Origin: Tubulanus polymorphus
Taxonomy: Eukaryota > Nemertea > Palaeonemertea > Tubulaniformes > Tubulanidae
Length of the DNA stretch: 64,000 nucleotides
Direction of reading: 5' to 3'
Assembly (NCBI RefSeq): GCF_964204645.1
Contig: NC_134025.1
Coordinates: 11,537,001-11,601,000 of the forward strand
Shown one piece after another: positions 25,201-37,091 of this stretch. The notes under the pieces were generated by a model. The model was not told the DNA's origin. It was given only the letters and a program-made list of their open reading frames with translations, and ran no database searches. How positions within the stretch are numbered: position 1 is the stretch's first letter; every line of letters starts with the position of its first letter. Made by a program: the position numbers and the translations under genes.

Positions 25201-26709
25201 CCATATGTGGAATCCTCGCTTGCCACAGTAGCACTGCGGGTACCCCATTGCTAATGAAAAGTAAAACCAATTTTTATCTCGAAATGCCTTATATGTAACT
25301 TTCGTTGCAGAAATGATACGTCAAATTAATTATTACTTTCATTATTACAAAAACCCTCTTGCTGGCCGGGGTAAGTGATGAAAGCTTTCAAATGCTAGAG
25401 GTAAAAATGCTTGCCGGTGATATCTTTTTTACTCTTCATACCGAGTGCCGAAATTTTGGTATGTGATACCCAGCCCTTTTAGTGAAAAAAAGAGTAAATG
25501 GGATGTGTAACCAGACCAATCAACGAATCATGCGACCCTAAGTAAAAAGAAATGCTTATAACTTGCAAGTCAAATTTAATTCGAACTTTTGACCTGGATC
25601 CTGTTGGCTAAAAGTAAACTTACAGGATATGTAGACTTTACGGACTGATATATATATATATATATTATATATAAGTAGATGGATAAAATTTGTCAGGCAG
25701 TTTCTTCTGTTTTAACACCCGCTCTGACAGAATTACTGCTTATATTCATTGTTATTTTTGCTATTCTTTTGCATGATCTTTCTATAAATGCTATATCACG
25801 GTCATAGTTATAGCAGTAGAGCACTGTTTGAAGTTTAGCTTGCCACTGAAGATTTAGGTATTTTGTATCTCTTGTAACTGGAAATTTGGCCGTGCTTCAA
25901 AACTAGTTAACATTGCTTATAGGAATTAGCCAATTCTAATGACTGTGAAGCCTTGAAATCGAAATACTAATTTGTTACACAAGTAGATTGCTGTGTAGGA
26001 TTTGTGGCTGGTTGTACGTGTATTTTACTTTTTAGGAGTGATCCGATCAGATCATCTACACGTCTACAAAGAATTAATTTTTAATGAAATGCATGATTTT
26101 ATATAAGATTCACCTCTTCAAGCTCTCTGAAGTGAATTTGCTTTCTAGTAAAATGAAAGAGACACTGCATTTGCACCAAGCACGATGTAGTTTTATTGTG
26201 AGTAGAAAAACCTCCTTGATGTCATTTTCACATGTGAGCGGCTTATTGAAATGATTTGAATTTTGTATTGGGTATAAGGGCAGCATTCCTGTATAATTTT
26301 TTTTTGAAGTACCGTAACTGAAATTTTCCTTGATTAGTTGTATAAGGGTTCGCACCCCAAAACTTTAAATACTGGAATGCTGGATGAGTATTTCGTGAAT
26401 ACTGAATTTTAGAGAGAGTTTAGTTCATTTCATAAACAAAGCATACTTTTCAACTTAATGAGATTCTTACTACTTTGACTGAGCTAATTGCCCTTTAATT
26501 ACGTATAAGCCATGCTCAAATCTTCAGACGTACACCAGTTGTAATTGTTGACCGTCATATAACCACTTCCAGATTCCTAGATTTGACTCACTACAGATCT
26601 TGCATACCAAAAATACTGGCAATCCTTGTAATGTGAATACTGCAAATAGGTGTCATCTCTCTTGTATTGTAACAAGGTTATCGGACAAACTATATACATT
26701 TTGATGAAT

Positions 26710-26930
26710 AAGGTTGCAAACTTTTTGAAGTGGCGCACGATCTATTACATCATGATCAACTCTATGCGCAAACTCCGGTGGCACCACCAGAACTTCCGTA
26801 CTGGTATAACATCAGTTCAGCAATGCATGCCAAAATGGAACTAAGAGAGAAAATGTATTTTGGGATGTTTCATGGGATTGTCTGGCCTGTACTGGCCACT
26901 AAACGTCTAATTCAACTACGGTACACTTGA
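26710..26930 (+). CDS. Short unrecognised open frame between RAR and the LRIF1-like gene
   Basis: About 70 codons ending in TGA near 26930. The translation is unusually protein-like for an intergenic frame, with a proline-rich turn (PVAPPELPYWYN) followed by a helix-like Met/Lys/Glu segment and a Trp-containing hydrophobic stretch. The only start candidate is GTG at 26730 or an upstream splice acceptor with a poor pyrimidine tract. It could be a degraded retrocopy, a terminal exon or chance. Confidence 0.15.
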
Positions 26931-27961
26931 GTTATGGTATATGAATTTGAATGTAGTTTAGACTACTTAATCCAGATCAGTTCAACCCGTATTTTGATCT
27001 CGTCTCGGAACTACAGTAGACTCCTGTCAAGTCAGATCATTTAGAACCGTAAAAGTGTGTCCGACCTAAGTAATATCCGAGTGGGATGTTGTTATGTATT
27101 TCTTTGCATCACAAAAAATATTTGAGTTGATAGGATCCGAATCGGGCGGAGTTTACTGTATGTATAAAGACCACCTTAACATAGGCCTATGCAAAAATGT
27201 CTTCAATCCCGATCGATTTCTTAATAATAACGAGATGAATTTCATCTGTCCCGTACGATCCAGAATAAGTGACAGCGAGTAGACATTTTTCTTGGTCACC
27301 GATGTTTACCCCCTGTAAAATCACTTAACCGTGTAATCTGTGGAGTTGAATTGTAGATTCACGTAGCATACAGTAAACCTAGTCTTAATCAGACATGGCC
27401 AACTAGGATTTTTGAATGACTATGACTAAAACTTGATCATTTTTCTGACTTCTGAATATATTTTCCTGATTTTGCTTACCTTGGACCAATTTTCTCAGTT
27501 TGTCTGAGTCGGACACACTTCACAGAATATGAATAGGTTTTCGGAAGGCACGATGTATTAGTGGTGTTATTTTAACGGTAGTACTTGCGTGTACTAACAC
27601 AAATGCACATTCTTGTCCATCGCGAGATATATATTAAATTCCCAATTATACATGTATATGTGCTATCAGTTGATTGAGAATTGTGATAATATTATTGTTA
27701 TTATATAGATATTAGATGTTTGTATATGTACAGTGTGATTGATCTATTTTGACAGGACTTTTTGGGTACATCGATTTTTAAATGACGTCAACATAACTAC
27801 CACATACATGTGTATAGGAACGGCATCTTGAGCACGTTGATGATCGGAATCAGTGTATTTGCCTACATGATTGACGCCTTTGATAGATAGATACATCCCG
27901 CGAACTGCATGATTTGTAGTCATCTTCATTTGTCATCAACTGAGATCATCATTATTCACCC

Positions 27962-28179
27962 AGAAACGTTGGACCAGGCCTGAGCCAAATTCTAGCACAG
28001 GTCAAATCATTGCGTTTGAATTTCATCTGGTTCCAAAAGTGTCTTACTTCGCTTTGTTTAGTAACCAGTGAAGGGTTTGCGTGTGAATGCGCTCTCTAAT
28101 TAGGTACAGGCTAAATTTGACTCAGGCCAGATCTGTGCCAATTTGGCCAGGGCCGAGTTGTCTCCAAGTGATCGCGGCT
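27962..28179. repeat. Family B repeat, copy 3
   Basis: Intergenic copy between RAR and the LRIF1-like gene. It contains GCGCTCTCTAATTAGG and GGCCAGATCTGTGCCAATT, and ends GTGATCGCGGCT. Confidence 0.7.
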
Positions 28180-28457
28180 ATACTGTTGAATCTGTATGAA
28201 CCTGAGAACTATTGCGCGCGTCTGATTTTGTCTACATATTTGTGACACAGATTATTGGATTTCGAATTGCAGATTTTAAAATTAGGCAATATTCTGAGTT
28301 ATGCAGATTCGATCGTATATACACTATCCCTAGTTTCATGCAAATCTGTTTTCTTCTCATCCGATATGGCTGATTGACAGCCTTAATTCGCGTTGAAATA
28401 CACATCCCTCGTTTTCTGAACAAGGTTTGGCTACATAGCACGGGGGTCAGTCCAATA

Positions 28458-28692
28458 TACAGTGGAACTTTGTTATAAAAACCTCAGATATATTACGATT
28501 CATCGATTATAGATAGAATTTCATCGCAAATAGGATTTTGATAATTTCAGACTTAGTTTACCTGGTTCCACTTTAAATGGGCCAAACATTTCATCCGAAT
28601 TAAGTGAAAATCCTGATTGAAAAATATAAATTAAGGAAGTTCTACTGTATAACGAACATATCTGAAGTTTGTTGTAATGAGGTGCCACTGTG
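28458..28692. mobile_element. Diverged Tc1/pogo-like MITE
   Basis: The left end TACAGTGGAACTTTGTTATA and the inverse of 28655-28690 (CAGTGGCACCTCATTACAAC) align over about 37 bases, both leading into TCAGATAT. TA is kept on the left only. An additional CAGTAGAACTTCC-like inverse motif lies inside at 28634-28646. Confidence 0.5.
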
Positions 28693-31600
28693 GCTGGAAA
28701 TATGTATGGGATAATAATTTCTCCGTATAAACCCTCATTTTTCACTGCCCAATCGTTTAGGGACCAGTCGAGAAAAGGTTAACACCAACACTTGGTCTGC
28801 ATTTGCTCAGGGATGAAATAGTTTTTCAGACGTGTCTGTGATTGAAAATGATTATGAACATTATCAAAACCATTACAAAAGAAATTTCACGCATGCAGCA
28901 TCGACGAATTATTTAGAGGACGTTAGTTTAAACTTTTCTAGATCTCACGCACGGAAGAGGGATTTCACTGAGTTTAATAAACCTTTCATTTTACTTAAAT
29001 TCGATATACATTTCATTGAAACGATCTGCTGAAATTGATTTTTTAAAGAGTTTTTCATGAATTAGCTCGGTAAACCAACCATATAGTGAATACTGGTCGA
29101 ACCTTTTGATGGAATTTTTTGATAAGTTTTAATGCAAATGTCAATCTGTATGCCTGGACACCCCTTATATCCTTAATAACAATTTTTCCACTATTTGGAA
29201 ATTCAGGCTCACATGTTCTCAGGAGACTCAGTTTTGAGTGCCAAATGGACTAGAATCACTAGTCATTAGTCATTTATAATCAACGTTTTGAAAAATTACG
29301 CACTTCATTGTTAATGACTGAATGGGTCAATCCAGGCTGCAGATTAATAGCTGCAATACATAAAACATAGCATTATATTCTGCATCAAGTTTGAATTATG
29401 TATCAACCACCTAAGATTAAAGTACTAATTTTAACAGGTTTTTTTGCAACACTGAGAATTGATCGATCCTTCTGACAAAACTTCACTTGTACAAATGACT
29501 AAAAGTAATGTAAAATCCACAATTGTTGCAGTAATTGCTGTTTTATAGTAAAACTGTGTAGTTTTTCTGGACTCTTCTATACAGAGCCTTGGAGGTGGAG
29601 AATAATAAAAGTCAAATACGATTATTTTAATTCACTGGTGTTGTTTATTATTATTTTATGATTTAAAGGACTTTGAATTTACCTTTACTACCTCAAGTAA
29701 AGTAGTGCCATGTGATGAGAAATAATGAGAAAGATTATGGATATTAAAAGGATTCCATCTGTATGGTGGGGGCAGTGTTAAGTATTCCATCACTTAGGTG
29801 TGTTTGTTTTTTTAAGATCAATTTTTCAATTGATAACGTCTTGGGGGTCGTTCGGAAGTGCTGATTCCATAGCGATTCTCGGTGATCAAAAAGGAAGCAC
29901 TAATGTTAGGGTCCAAGCAGCAGATGATGCACTCATGTACCTTGTGGATGCACAAGTGAAGATGAATGAGTCCCTAATCTCTCAAACCAAACGAATCAAC
30001 TTCCACCAAACGAACTAAACCAACATATAACATGATGTTATTTAGATATTTCACTATGAAAGTATTTTTACAAAATTCCTGTTTCAATTTATGAATAGTT
30101 CACTCCTGATACGAGAAAGCAGCCATGCTAAAAAGTAACTAAAACTGTCTAACTAATTAAAACTGAATCGCGTCTTCAAAATTTTTAAACCTTTTTACAG
30201 TCAGTTCCATATTTGTAAGTTAATTTTGGCGCTGTAGACTACAATGACAAAAAATAACAGCCGTTTCAAAAATGTAAATTGTTATTAAACTGGGTCTGGT
30301 CAAATATTTTTCAATAACATATCAAACTGTTGCCATTTACAATAGAAAATAACACCTATCGGTAACCTCTAACTGATCTCAGACCCTGAAATTGGGGCTA
30401 GTCATAGTCTATTAAGTGTACATGAAATACATAAATAAATTCAGGAAAACAAATTATCATGTTATGCATTAGCTATTACACCTTTCACTGCACCTACCCT
30501 GTGTACAAGGGACCCACCATAACTGCGCATAGACACATTTCTTTAATTGATATCTTAATATGGAACTACTGGCCCAGGGACACCATACCCGTTTGGTGAA
30601 ATGCTTGACAATATACATATATGTGAATACCATGTTATTCAGCTATTAAACGCCCCCTTGTGACAACAAACAGTAACAAATGACCTTGAAAGCCAACACA
30701 ATCATAAAGCATAGGCCTATCATGAGCTATGTATTTGCAATTGATTATGATTACAAAGTATGCATAGGTAGTTTATGCCAATGTAAAAGGAAAAATTGAG
30801 TATAATTCAATATCCAACTCCCCCTGCTGAACCAAAAACTGGATTACCCCAATTCCATATAAGGCAATGCGCCCTATGAAAATGCTAACAATTACTAAAT
30901 ATCTAGACTATCAGTTAAAACTATCCTCAAATTTTTCTGAAAAAAAAAAACCTTTATATCCTATGCAAGAGGACTGATGACACTAATGTTGGCCACCAAT
31001 TATGTGAAAATTGATCAGTCGAAATACCTATCTGATCTTATCCCAGAGTACCGTATATACATCGCAAACATACTTGAATAATGGCTGACCAACAGTTAGC
31101 TAAAAATTTAGGCAAATAATGACCTTTTATGGGCATAAAAAGGTCACGAGGTGGCCTTGGTGACTGATCAACCCAATTATTTTATGAGGATGGACCCTAA
31201 GGGATACAAATCAAACATCAAGAAAATTGATCACCGTATCTCCAGAATTTCCCTCGAAAAAACATTTAAATTGTGTAAAAAGTACTGATGAAGTGAACCG
31301 ATCGAAAGATGTATAAACAAAATATCAAGACAATACATAGAAGCATCGTCAAGACTTCTCTGTAGGCCGGATTCTGTCTACAGACGGACGTACAGGCGAA
31401 TGGATGGACTACGGATGAAAAGTGAAGGCAATCGCCCACTGGAAATTAAGTACAAAGTGGGCTAAAAATGGTAGCACCAATTGTTCATCTTTAACCTTAA
31501 GCATAGCTGGCAGCAAGAAATACAAGACAGAAATGCTTTTCTGGCTTGTTTCATGACTGTAAGCGGTGTTCCTTAAACCTGAAACCTTTTTTCACTCGTT

Positions 31601-31906
31601 TTAGTTGCTATGTGCGATGGTCAAGAGTCACAAGTATGCGACAACCAATCTATCAGCAGCAGTATACAGATTACATAACTGACCAAAATGGCAATGAACA
31701 TAACCAGTAACTATGCTGTAGGTTTGTTTTGGTGTTTATCGTTTCATTGGTTTCAGGTTTAAGCCCGGCTATGTGCACTAGGCTTTAGCGTAAGTAACGA
31801 TACATGTCTAGATGCAATACAAGGATACAATGTTATATAGCGCTGCAGTTGACTGAAATTTCTCAAATTTACTCCCAGCAGCATCCATTTCAATACCGCT
31901 GAACGA

Positions 31907-34900
31907 TCAGTTCGCATTGAGGCATTGTTTTCGCAGTTCATCGAGAGTTCTTTGTTTTTCGTTCAATAATTCTCTGAGTTTTGAAATGCGTTCGATACCA
32001 TCCAACCCAGCGAGATTCGTGTCTTCGTCGTCGTCGTTATCAACGTCGCCATTTGTTACGCAATCGCCCCTGAATTCCTGAAAAACGTGCGCATCGTTGC
32101 CGGAGCACTCGTTTAATCCGGGCTCGGACTTGATCGATTCGTAGCTTAAACCGCCGTCGACCGGTTCCGGTTTGACGTTATTTTTACACGCATAGCATGT
32201 CGGCCAGAAATTCTTCTCGATTCGATCGGAATCATCCGCTGGTTCGTGTTTGATTTTCTTTTCGCTCGACGCGGAGTCGACGACGTTTTCAGCCTCGCGT
32301 TTCCGCGATACTTCATCGGAAGAGATCGCGTCTGAATCCGACGACGGTTCCTTTTTAACGGTCACGCTCGATTCCTGTCGATGATTATTACGCACGTGTG
32401 TATCGCCGTGATTGCAAGTTATCGCGGCATCATTAACTGCGGGTTGTACATTCGGCACGGCAACTGACGGCGCTTTTTCCGTAGTCCCAACCGACATGCG
32501 GTTGTCGTTTTGAGACATTATCGATGATAAATCGTTAACTAAGCTCACTAAACTCGAGGTAGCTCCGTCGCGAGAAGCGCCGCCGTCATCGTGTTTCAAC
32601 TCGCTTTCGGAAGACGATTCGTTTCGATACGCTTTGATTATACGCACCATCTCTGCGCACATGCGAGCGTAATGCGTTTTATCCAACAGGAAATGACCGT
32701 TGTTCACTGCCAGCAGTTTGAAATTTCGCTTCAAGAAATCAGCGTCGTCGACGTGCAACGCCACGTCCAAATCCGACAGAATCCAGCCATATCGGATATT
32801 CTTTCCGCGATCGGTGAACTTGATACATTTTCGATGGTCTTTCGAATTTTTCATCGTCATCAAAACGTCAATCAATTTCGCTTTGAACTGGCCGGACAGT
32901 TTGATTTTCGTGTTACTCGATTCACAGCAAATTCGTTTTTCGAGGCAACCGCTGCACAAACACGACTCGCCATCATCGTCGCACTCCGACGATCTGACGA
33001 CGCATCGCGAGCAACGCGCATACCGCGGCGATGCCATTTTGACTTTAAGCTGTAGCGGGTCGTCGCACGTTATCACATATGTCTCGTCCGGCCGAACGGT
33101 GTCGTAACGTGGTTTGCGCTGACGCCAGTTCGAGTGTCGGTAGCGACGTTTGTTGAATTTCAACAGTTCTCGATTTCGCGCGTGAACTTTCGATTTTCCG
33201 GCGAGCGCCTTCGAAATGTCGGTAAGCCGCACTGAACACCGTCGATGCCACATGATGTACGTCTCCGCTTCTTTTCGGCGAGCGATCTCTTCGAATGCTA
33301 ATTTGCACACGCAAGACGGCTTTTTTGTCCGATCAGTAGTTGAGTCCAGTTGCATTTTCACTTTAACTTTAGATTGGCTCTTCTCTGATACCGGCATCTT
33401 TAACCGGTGTTGGACACTTTCTTCGATAATTCCCTCTGAAGCATTTTGATTTACCGACGAAGCGCTCGCAGCCAGGCTGTATACGGCATCTATCCTCAAT
33501 CCTAAATCGTTTTCGACTGCCTCGACACACGGAGCGCTACCGCTAGATTGGTCTGAGTGTATTAACGACTGATACGCGAGTACCGACACCGGAGCGCTGC
33601 ATCGCGGCTGAACATTCGAATCGAGTTCAAGATCATTTAGTCGGCGTTGCTGTTGAACCGTCGAATCACGGGCTACCGGTTTATGATTGTCGCTCAACGG
33701 TTGTCGAAGAGGTTTCGGATCGCGCTCGATACAACTATTCTTCAAGCGAACATCATTTTTCTGAATATCAGAAGTTCCGGGGTAAGTTACAGTAGGTCTA
33801 CTCACAACTTGGGACGATGAGATACTGGTACGATTACTAGTGATAGTGTGCGATGTAACATTAGTATTTGCAACATTCAAACGAACGAATACCGTGCGGC
33901 CATTTTGTTTTACCTCTTGAAATCTTTTATCAGCCGTCGGCGAATGCGCGTCCGCAGTATTCGGCAAAGATGGAATCGCACAGAAGCTTTGTTGCCCCGT
34001 CGAAGAGGTTACATTCGTCGTCGATACTACCGATCGATTAAGAGCAGACGCGCTTACTTCACCTCGCGACAGTCGCGACTGCGTTCCGGTCGCGATAGCA
34101 TTATGAGCATCGGCATTTGGCTTATCAGCCGTAACCACAAGCGATCGCTCGCTAACAGCGCTATTAATGCCTCGTGGCTTTTCTCCGGGGATTAGCAATA
34201 TAATCGATTTACCGTCTTCCGTCGACTTCTTCATAGTGTACCAAACTCTACTGCCCTGACTGCCCTTATTCTGCAAATACTGCGAAGATACGGTCTTATT
34301 GTTATCGAAATTCAGTCGGGTTGGGACAGCGGGTTTGTCCGCGGTCGTGCGCCTCAAATTTCCATCATTAGTCGAACTTATCAAATTGTTCATTGACTTA
34401 CCGCTCTGAGGTGCTATATTACTGGTTGAACATTTCGACATATGCCAGTTTAGTTTACCGTCCTCACCTCTTATTATTATAGGAATCAGTTTTTTTTCTC
34501 TGACTGTCACAGTTTTCGATTTTTTTGTAAGCCAACGTGACTGCGGCGGATGTACAATAACTTTCCGTAGATGTTCGACGACGTTTGCGGACGTTTTCGT
34601 CGATGACGTTGCCGCCGAATTGACAAAGCTCTGACCGACGTTCGACGATGACTGAGCAGGCATTCTGACAGAATCATTAGAATCACATTTATCGATTTGT
34701 TTTTCAGGCCTCAAACATTTGATAATTTTCATCGGCATGCGTTGCGCAACAGAACTGCCATTTGGGCAAACGTTTTTAGCCTTCAATGCTGCGGATATCG
34801 CGTTATTTTCTGACGCCAATGTCCATACCATCTTCGTACCTGCATTCTGCTTAACTGGATGTCCAGTTTGTAATTGTACCCCGTTATAATTCCTGATGCC

Positions 34901-35086
34901 AGTTTTGGGCATTGCAAAGAAGCTATCACCATACGAGCTGGTATTAACACCAACAAATTGGTTTCTTTTCCCACCGTTTACATGTACTTTGATGCTTTTG
35001 TCGATGCACATGTAAGTTTGAGCTAGGTTCCTCATTTCCACACTAGAATTCATTTTTTCTTCCATCGTATGATCCAGATACTGCAT
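31907..35086 (-). CDS. LRIF1-like nuclear protein (candidate), 1059 residues, single long exon
   Basis: One uninterrupted frame from an ATG at 35086 to TGA at 31909-31907. The codon before this ATG is TTG and the frame stays open a short way upstream, so a small 5' exon is possible. The N-terminal half is Ser/Thr/Asn-rich and low in complexity. Two Cys-rich patches follow, about 592-616 and 685-722, the second with repeated CxxC pairs that suggest metal binding. A compact domain lies at about 730-816. Four psi-K-x-E-P motifs with lysines near 911, 946, 972 and 986 look like SUMO sites. The C terminus is a short acidic-basic coiled coil (about 1031-1058) containing LRELL. That coiled coil resembles the C terminus of vertebrate LRIF1 (HBiX1), a nuclear HP1-associated protein described as binding RAR. 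Homology is suggested, not proven; it could be an unrelated chromatin protein. It converges with RAR and diverges from POLR1C. Confidence 0.9.
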   Translation of the reverse strand: MQYLDHTMEEKMNSSVEMRNLAQTYMCIDKSIKVHVNGGKRNQFVGVNTSSYGDSFFAMPKTGIRNYNGVQLQTGHPVKQNAGTKMVWTLASENNAISAALKAKNVCPNGSSVAQRMPMKIIKCLRPEKQIDKCDSNDSVRMPAQSSSNVGQSFVNSAATSSTKTSANVVEHLRKVIVHPPQSRWLTKKSKTVTVREKKLIPIIIRGEDGKLNWHMSKCSTSNIAPQSGKSMNNLISSTNDGNLRRTTADKPAVPTRLNFDNNKTVSSQYLQNKGSQGSRVWYTMKKSTEDGKSIILLIPGEKPRGINSAVSERSLVVTADKPNADAHNAIATGTQSRLSRGEVSASALNRSVVSTTNVTSSTGQQSFCAIPSLPNTADAHSPTADKRFQEVKQNGRTVFVRLNVANTNVTSHTITSNRTSISSSQVVSRPTVTYPGTSDIQKNDVRLKNSCIERDPKPLRQPLSDNHKPVARDSTVQQQRRLNDLELDSNVQPRCSAPVSVLAYQSLIHSDQSSGSAPCVEAVENDLGLRIDAVYSLAASASSVNQNASEGIIEESVQHRLKMPVSEKSQSKVKVKMQLDSTTDRTKKPSCVCKLAFEEIARRKEAETYIMWHRRCSVRLTDISKALAGKSKVHARNRELLKFNKRRYRHSNWRQRKPRYDTVRPDETYVITCDDPLQLKVKMASPRYARCSRCVVRSSECDDDGESCLCSGCLEKRICCESSNTKIKLSGQFKAKLIDVLMTMKNSKDHRKCIKFTDRGKNIRYGWILSDLDVALHVDDADFLKRNFKLLAVNNGHFLLDKTHYARMCAEMVRIIKAYRNESSSESELKHDDGGASRDGATSSLVSLVNDLSSIMSQNDNRMSVGTTEKAPSVAVPNVQPAVNDAAITCNHGDTHVRNNHRQESSVTVKKEPSSDSDAISSDEVSRKREAENVVDSASSEKKIKHEPADDSDRIEKNFWPTCYACKNNVKPEPVDGGLSYESIKSEPGLNECSGNDAHVFQEFRGDCVTNGDVDNDDDEDTNLAGLDGIERISKLRELLNEKQRTLDELRKQCLNAN

Positions 35087-37091
35087 CAATTTAACTTTGT
35101 AAACAGTCAGTTAATCAATCGGCTTGAAAACTGAAAATAGAAAATTTCAAACTATCATCTAGCGAAGAAAGAAGGGAAGAATAGCCGCGATCACACAGAG
35201 ACAATTTGGCCATTGGCACGGATCAGGCCAGAGTCAAATTTGGCCCATGCCTAATTAGAGAGCGCGCTCACGTGCAAACCACTGACTTGATCCCTCAAAC
35301 AATGAGTCATATCTAGAACCAGTTGCAATTTAAATGCAATCATTTTTCCTGTGCTAAAATTTGACTCGGGCCTGGTCCGACGTTTGTGGTCAAGCCAAAC
35401 GGGCCCATTTGGTACCTAGTCCTATGTGAACAGTGTTGTTCCGGGCCAAGTCAGCGCCAGGGATTCAAACCTGATGGCATTGAGACGTACAACACCTGAA
35501 TAGACCTATTTGCCCATCTTACCCAGAAAAAGACTTGTGGTACCGATCAGATGCCTGTTGTAGGCCTATAGATTGGCTAATGATGATGATGATTTCATGG
35601 CTAAGGGCGTAAATAGCTGACTCACTGGGCTGATCAGGCAGGGGTTTTTTCTGTGATGGCAGAGTCTAGCGCGACGCCATCCGAATTCCTGTCGAGGGAC
35701 GATGATCACATCGATTCATGATTGGCCAAAATAGGTACCTTCACACTCATTACACGTAAGAATTGAGTAAAGCTCCTTTGTAGTGTACATTTCTCACTAC
35801 ATCGAGCCGAGGGCCAATATAACTGGTGAACTTACTGCAGTTAACTAAGGGACTACACAAGTTCCTACACTTTACACAAGATCCTACACTTCAAATGAAC
35901 AGCACAAGAAAGTCAAAATATGGCGACCAGGCATTTTCAGCCATAGGCCTGAAATCATATTCCAACAACAGGAAAGCTATCACCAACAATGGGCATATTC
36001 AAAACATATTCTTTAACGATTATTCTTTGATATCTAGAAGATTTGGGTGCAATCGGCCACGGCAACGTTTCAGACCTCGGGCCAGGGCATACCTGGGCTC
36101 GTTTCATGCCAAATTTTAAACCCACTAGATTTTTGTCACATTAAGACCTCATCATGAGATCCAGAGCCTCTACTATGCATCCGGATAGAGATTACTTAAG
36201 CAACTCAGTAAACTCGCGTTCGACAGACACGTATGGTGCAAATAGAATCGCACTGCAACCTGAATTTTGTGCGATTGAAAAGGCAACCATTTTGTATTTT
36301 GGTCTATCGCCGAACGCACAGGCACCATCTAGAAATCCAAACCAACTCGTCTGTACGGAAGAGTTGGCTGCGTATGGTACCGGTACCCAAAATATGGTAA
36401 CTCGCCTTAAAGCAAAAAATTTGTAGGCAGCGTACACTGTTATAACGCCTCTTCTAGGATTTAACACTTCCACCCTCTTGGTTGTACGAGCACATCGTGA
36501 TGATGTTGAGCTTAGCCTCAGCTTAGCCTTCTCGATTTTTTTGCATTTTTTGACCCAACATTAACACTAACAATAACAATGAACAAGAAGAAGTGGTGTC
36601 GGTGTCCACTCTGAGATTTTTATATGGGGTTTAACAATCAGCCTCATACATTTTACATTTCTACGTTAATTAACTGGTCAATCAATCTCCTACTGCGAAT
36701 CGAAGTTTTCTAGTGAGTTGTCATTCATTTTTCAACTATCCGGTACCAACTATCCTCAATTAATTTGAAGGGGGCTGGCAGGTTGAAGCAAAATGAAAAT
36801 TCCATGGCCGAAAGTTTTACCAACTTCTAATAACGTCAAATCATATATGGTCAAATGAATAACTTAAATAATTCTTCAAAACGAAAAATTATCTCTTACT
36901 TTTTATCGTGTTTTTGCAATGAAAAAACTTATCGAAATATTTCGAAAAATTCCATATTTAACAGAAATTAGTACAGCTGCAACGAACAATTTTGTCAAAA
37001 AGTAAACGCGTGCCGATTTTTCGATTTTCTGCCTGAAATTACCATTTCAGCGCTTCAACTCAGTCGGCTTTAGTTGTCATCGTTTCAAACT
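35087..37091. other. Divergent spacer between the LRIF1-like gene and POLR1C
   Basis: It should hold the promoters of both genes. Family B copy 4 occupies 35183-35455. The last 130 bases before POLR1C are somewhat CpG-richer. Short frames at 35826-36426 show no recognisable protein. Confidence 0.45.
35183..35455. repeat. Family B repeat, copy 4, inverted
   Basis: This copy starts AGCCGCGATCACACAGAGAC, opposite in orientation to copies 1 and 3. It begins about 95 bases upstream of the start codon of the LRIF1-like gene, so it may contribute to its 5' untranslated region or promoter. The far end is not cleanly defined. Confidence 0.7.

Larger units (their letters stand above)
23626..31906. other. 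Intergenic region between convergent RAR and LRIF1-like genes
   Basis: AT-rich. It contains microsatellites (23977, 24540, and (TA)n near 25650), an element D fragment, family B copy 3, a pogo-like MITE and one weak open frame at 26710-26930. No conserved coding segment was recognised. Confidence 0.5.

Noticed and set aside
29800-30018. A 72-codon frame in the RAR to LRIF1-like spacer
   Set aside because: No start context, splice support or recognisable domain; left as chance.
32591-33107. Plus-strand open frames of 135-154 codons
   Set aside because: They lie antisense to the 1059-residue minus-strand gene and reflect its codon composition; no recognisable motif.
35580-35600. (ATG)n run as another RTE LINE tail
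   Set aside because: No coding tail motif precedes it, so a LINE origin cannot be supported.
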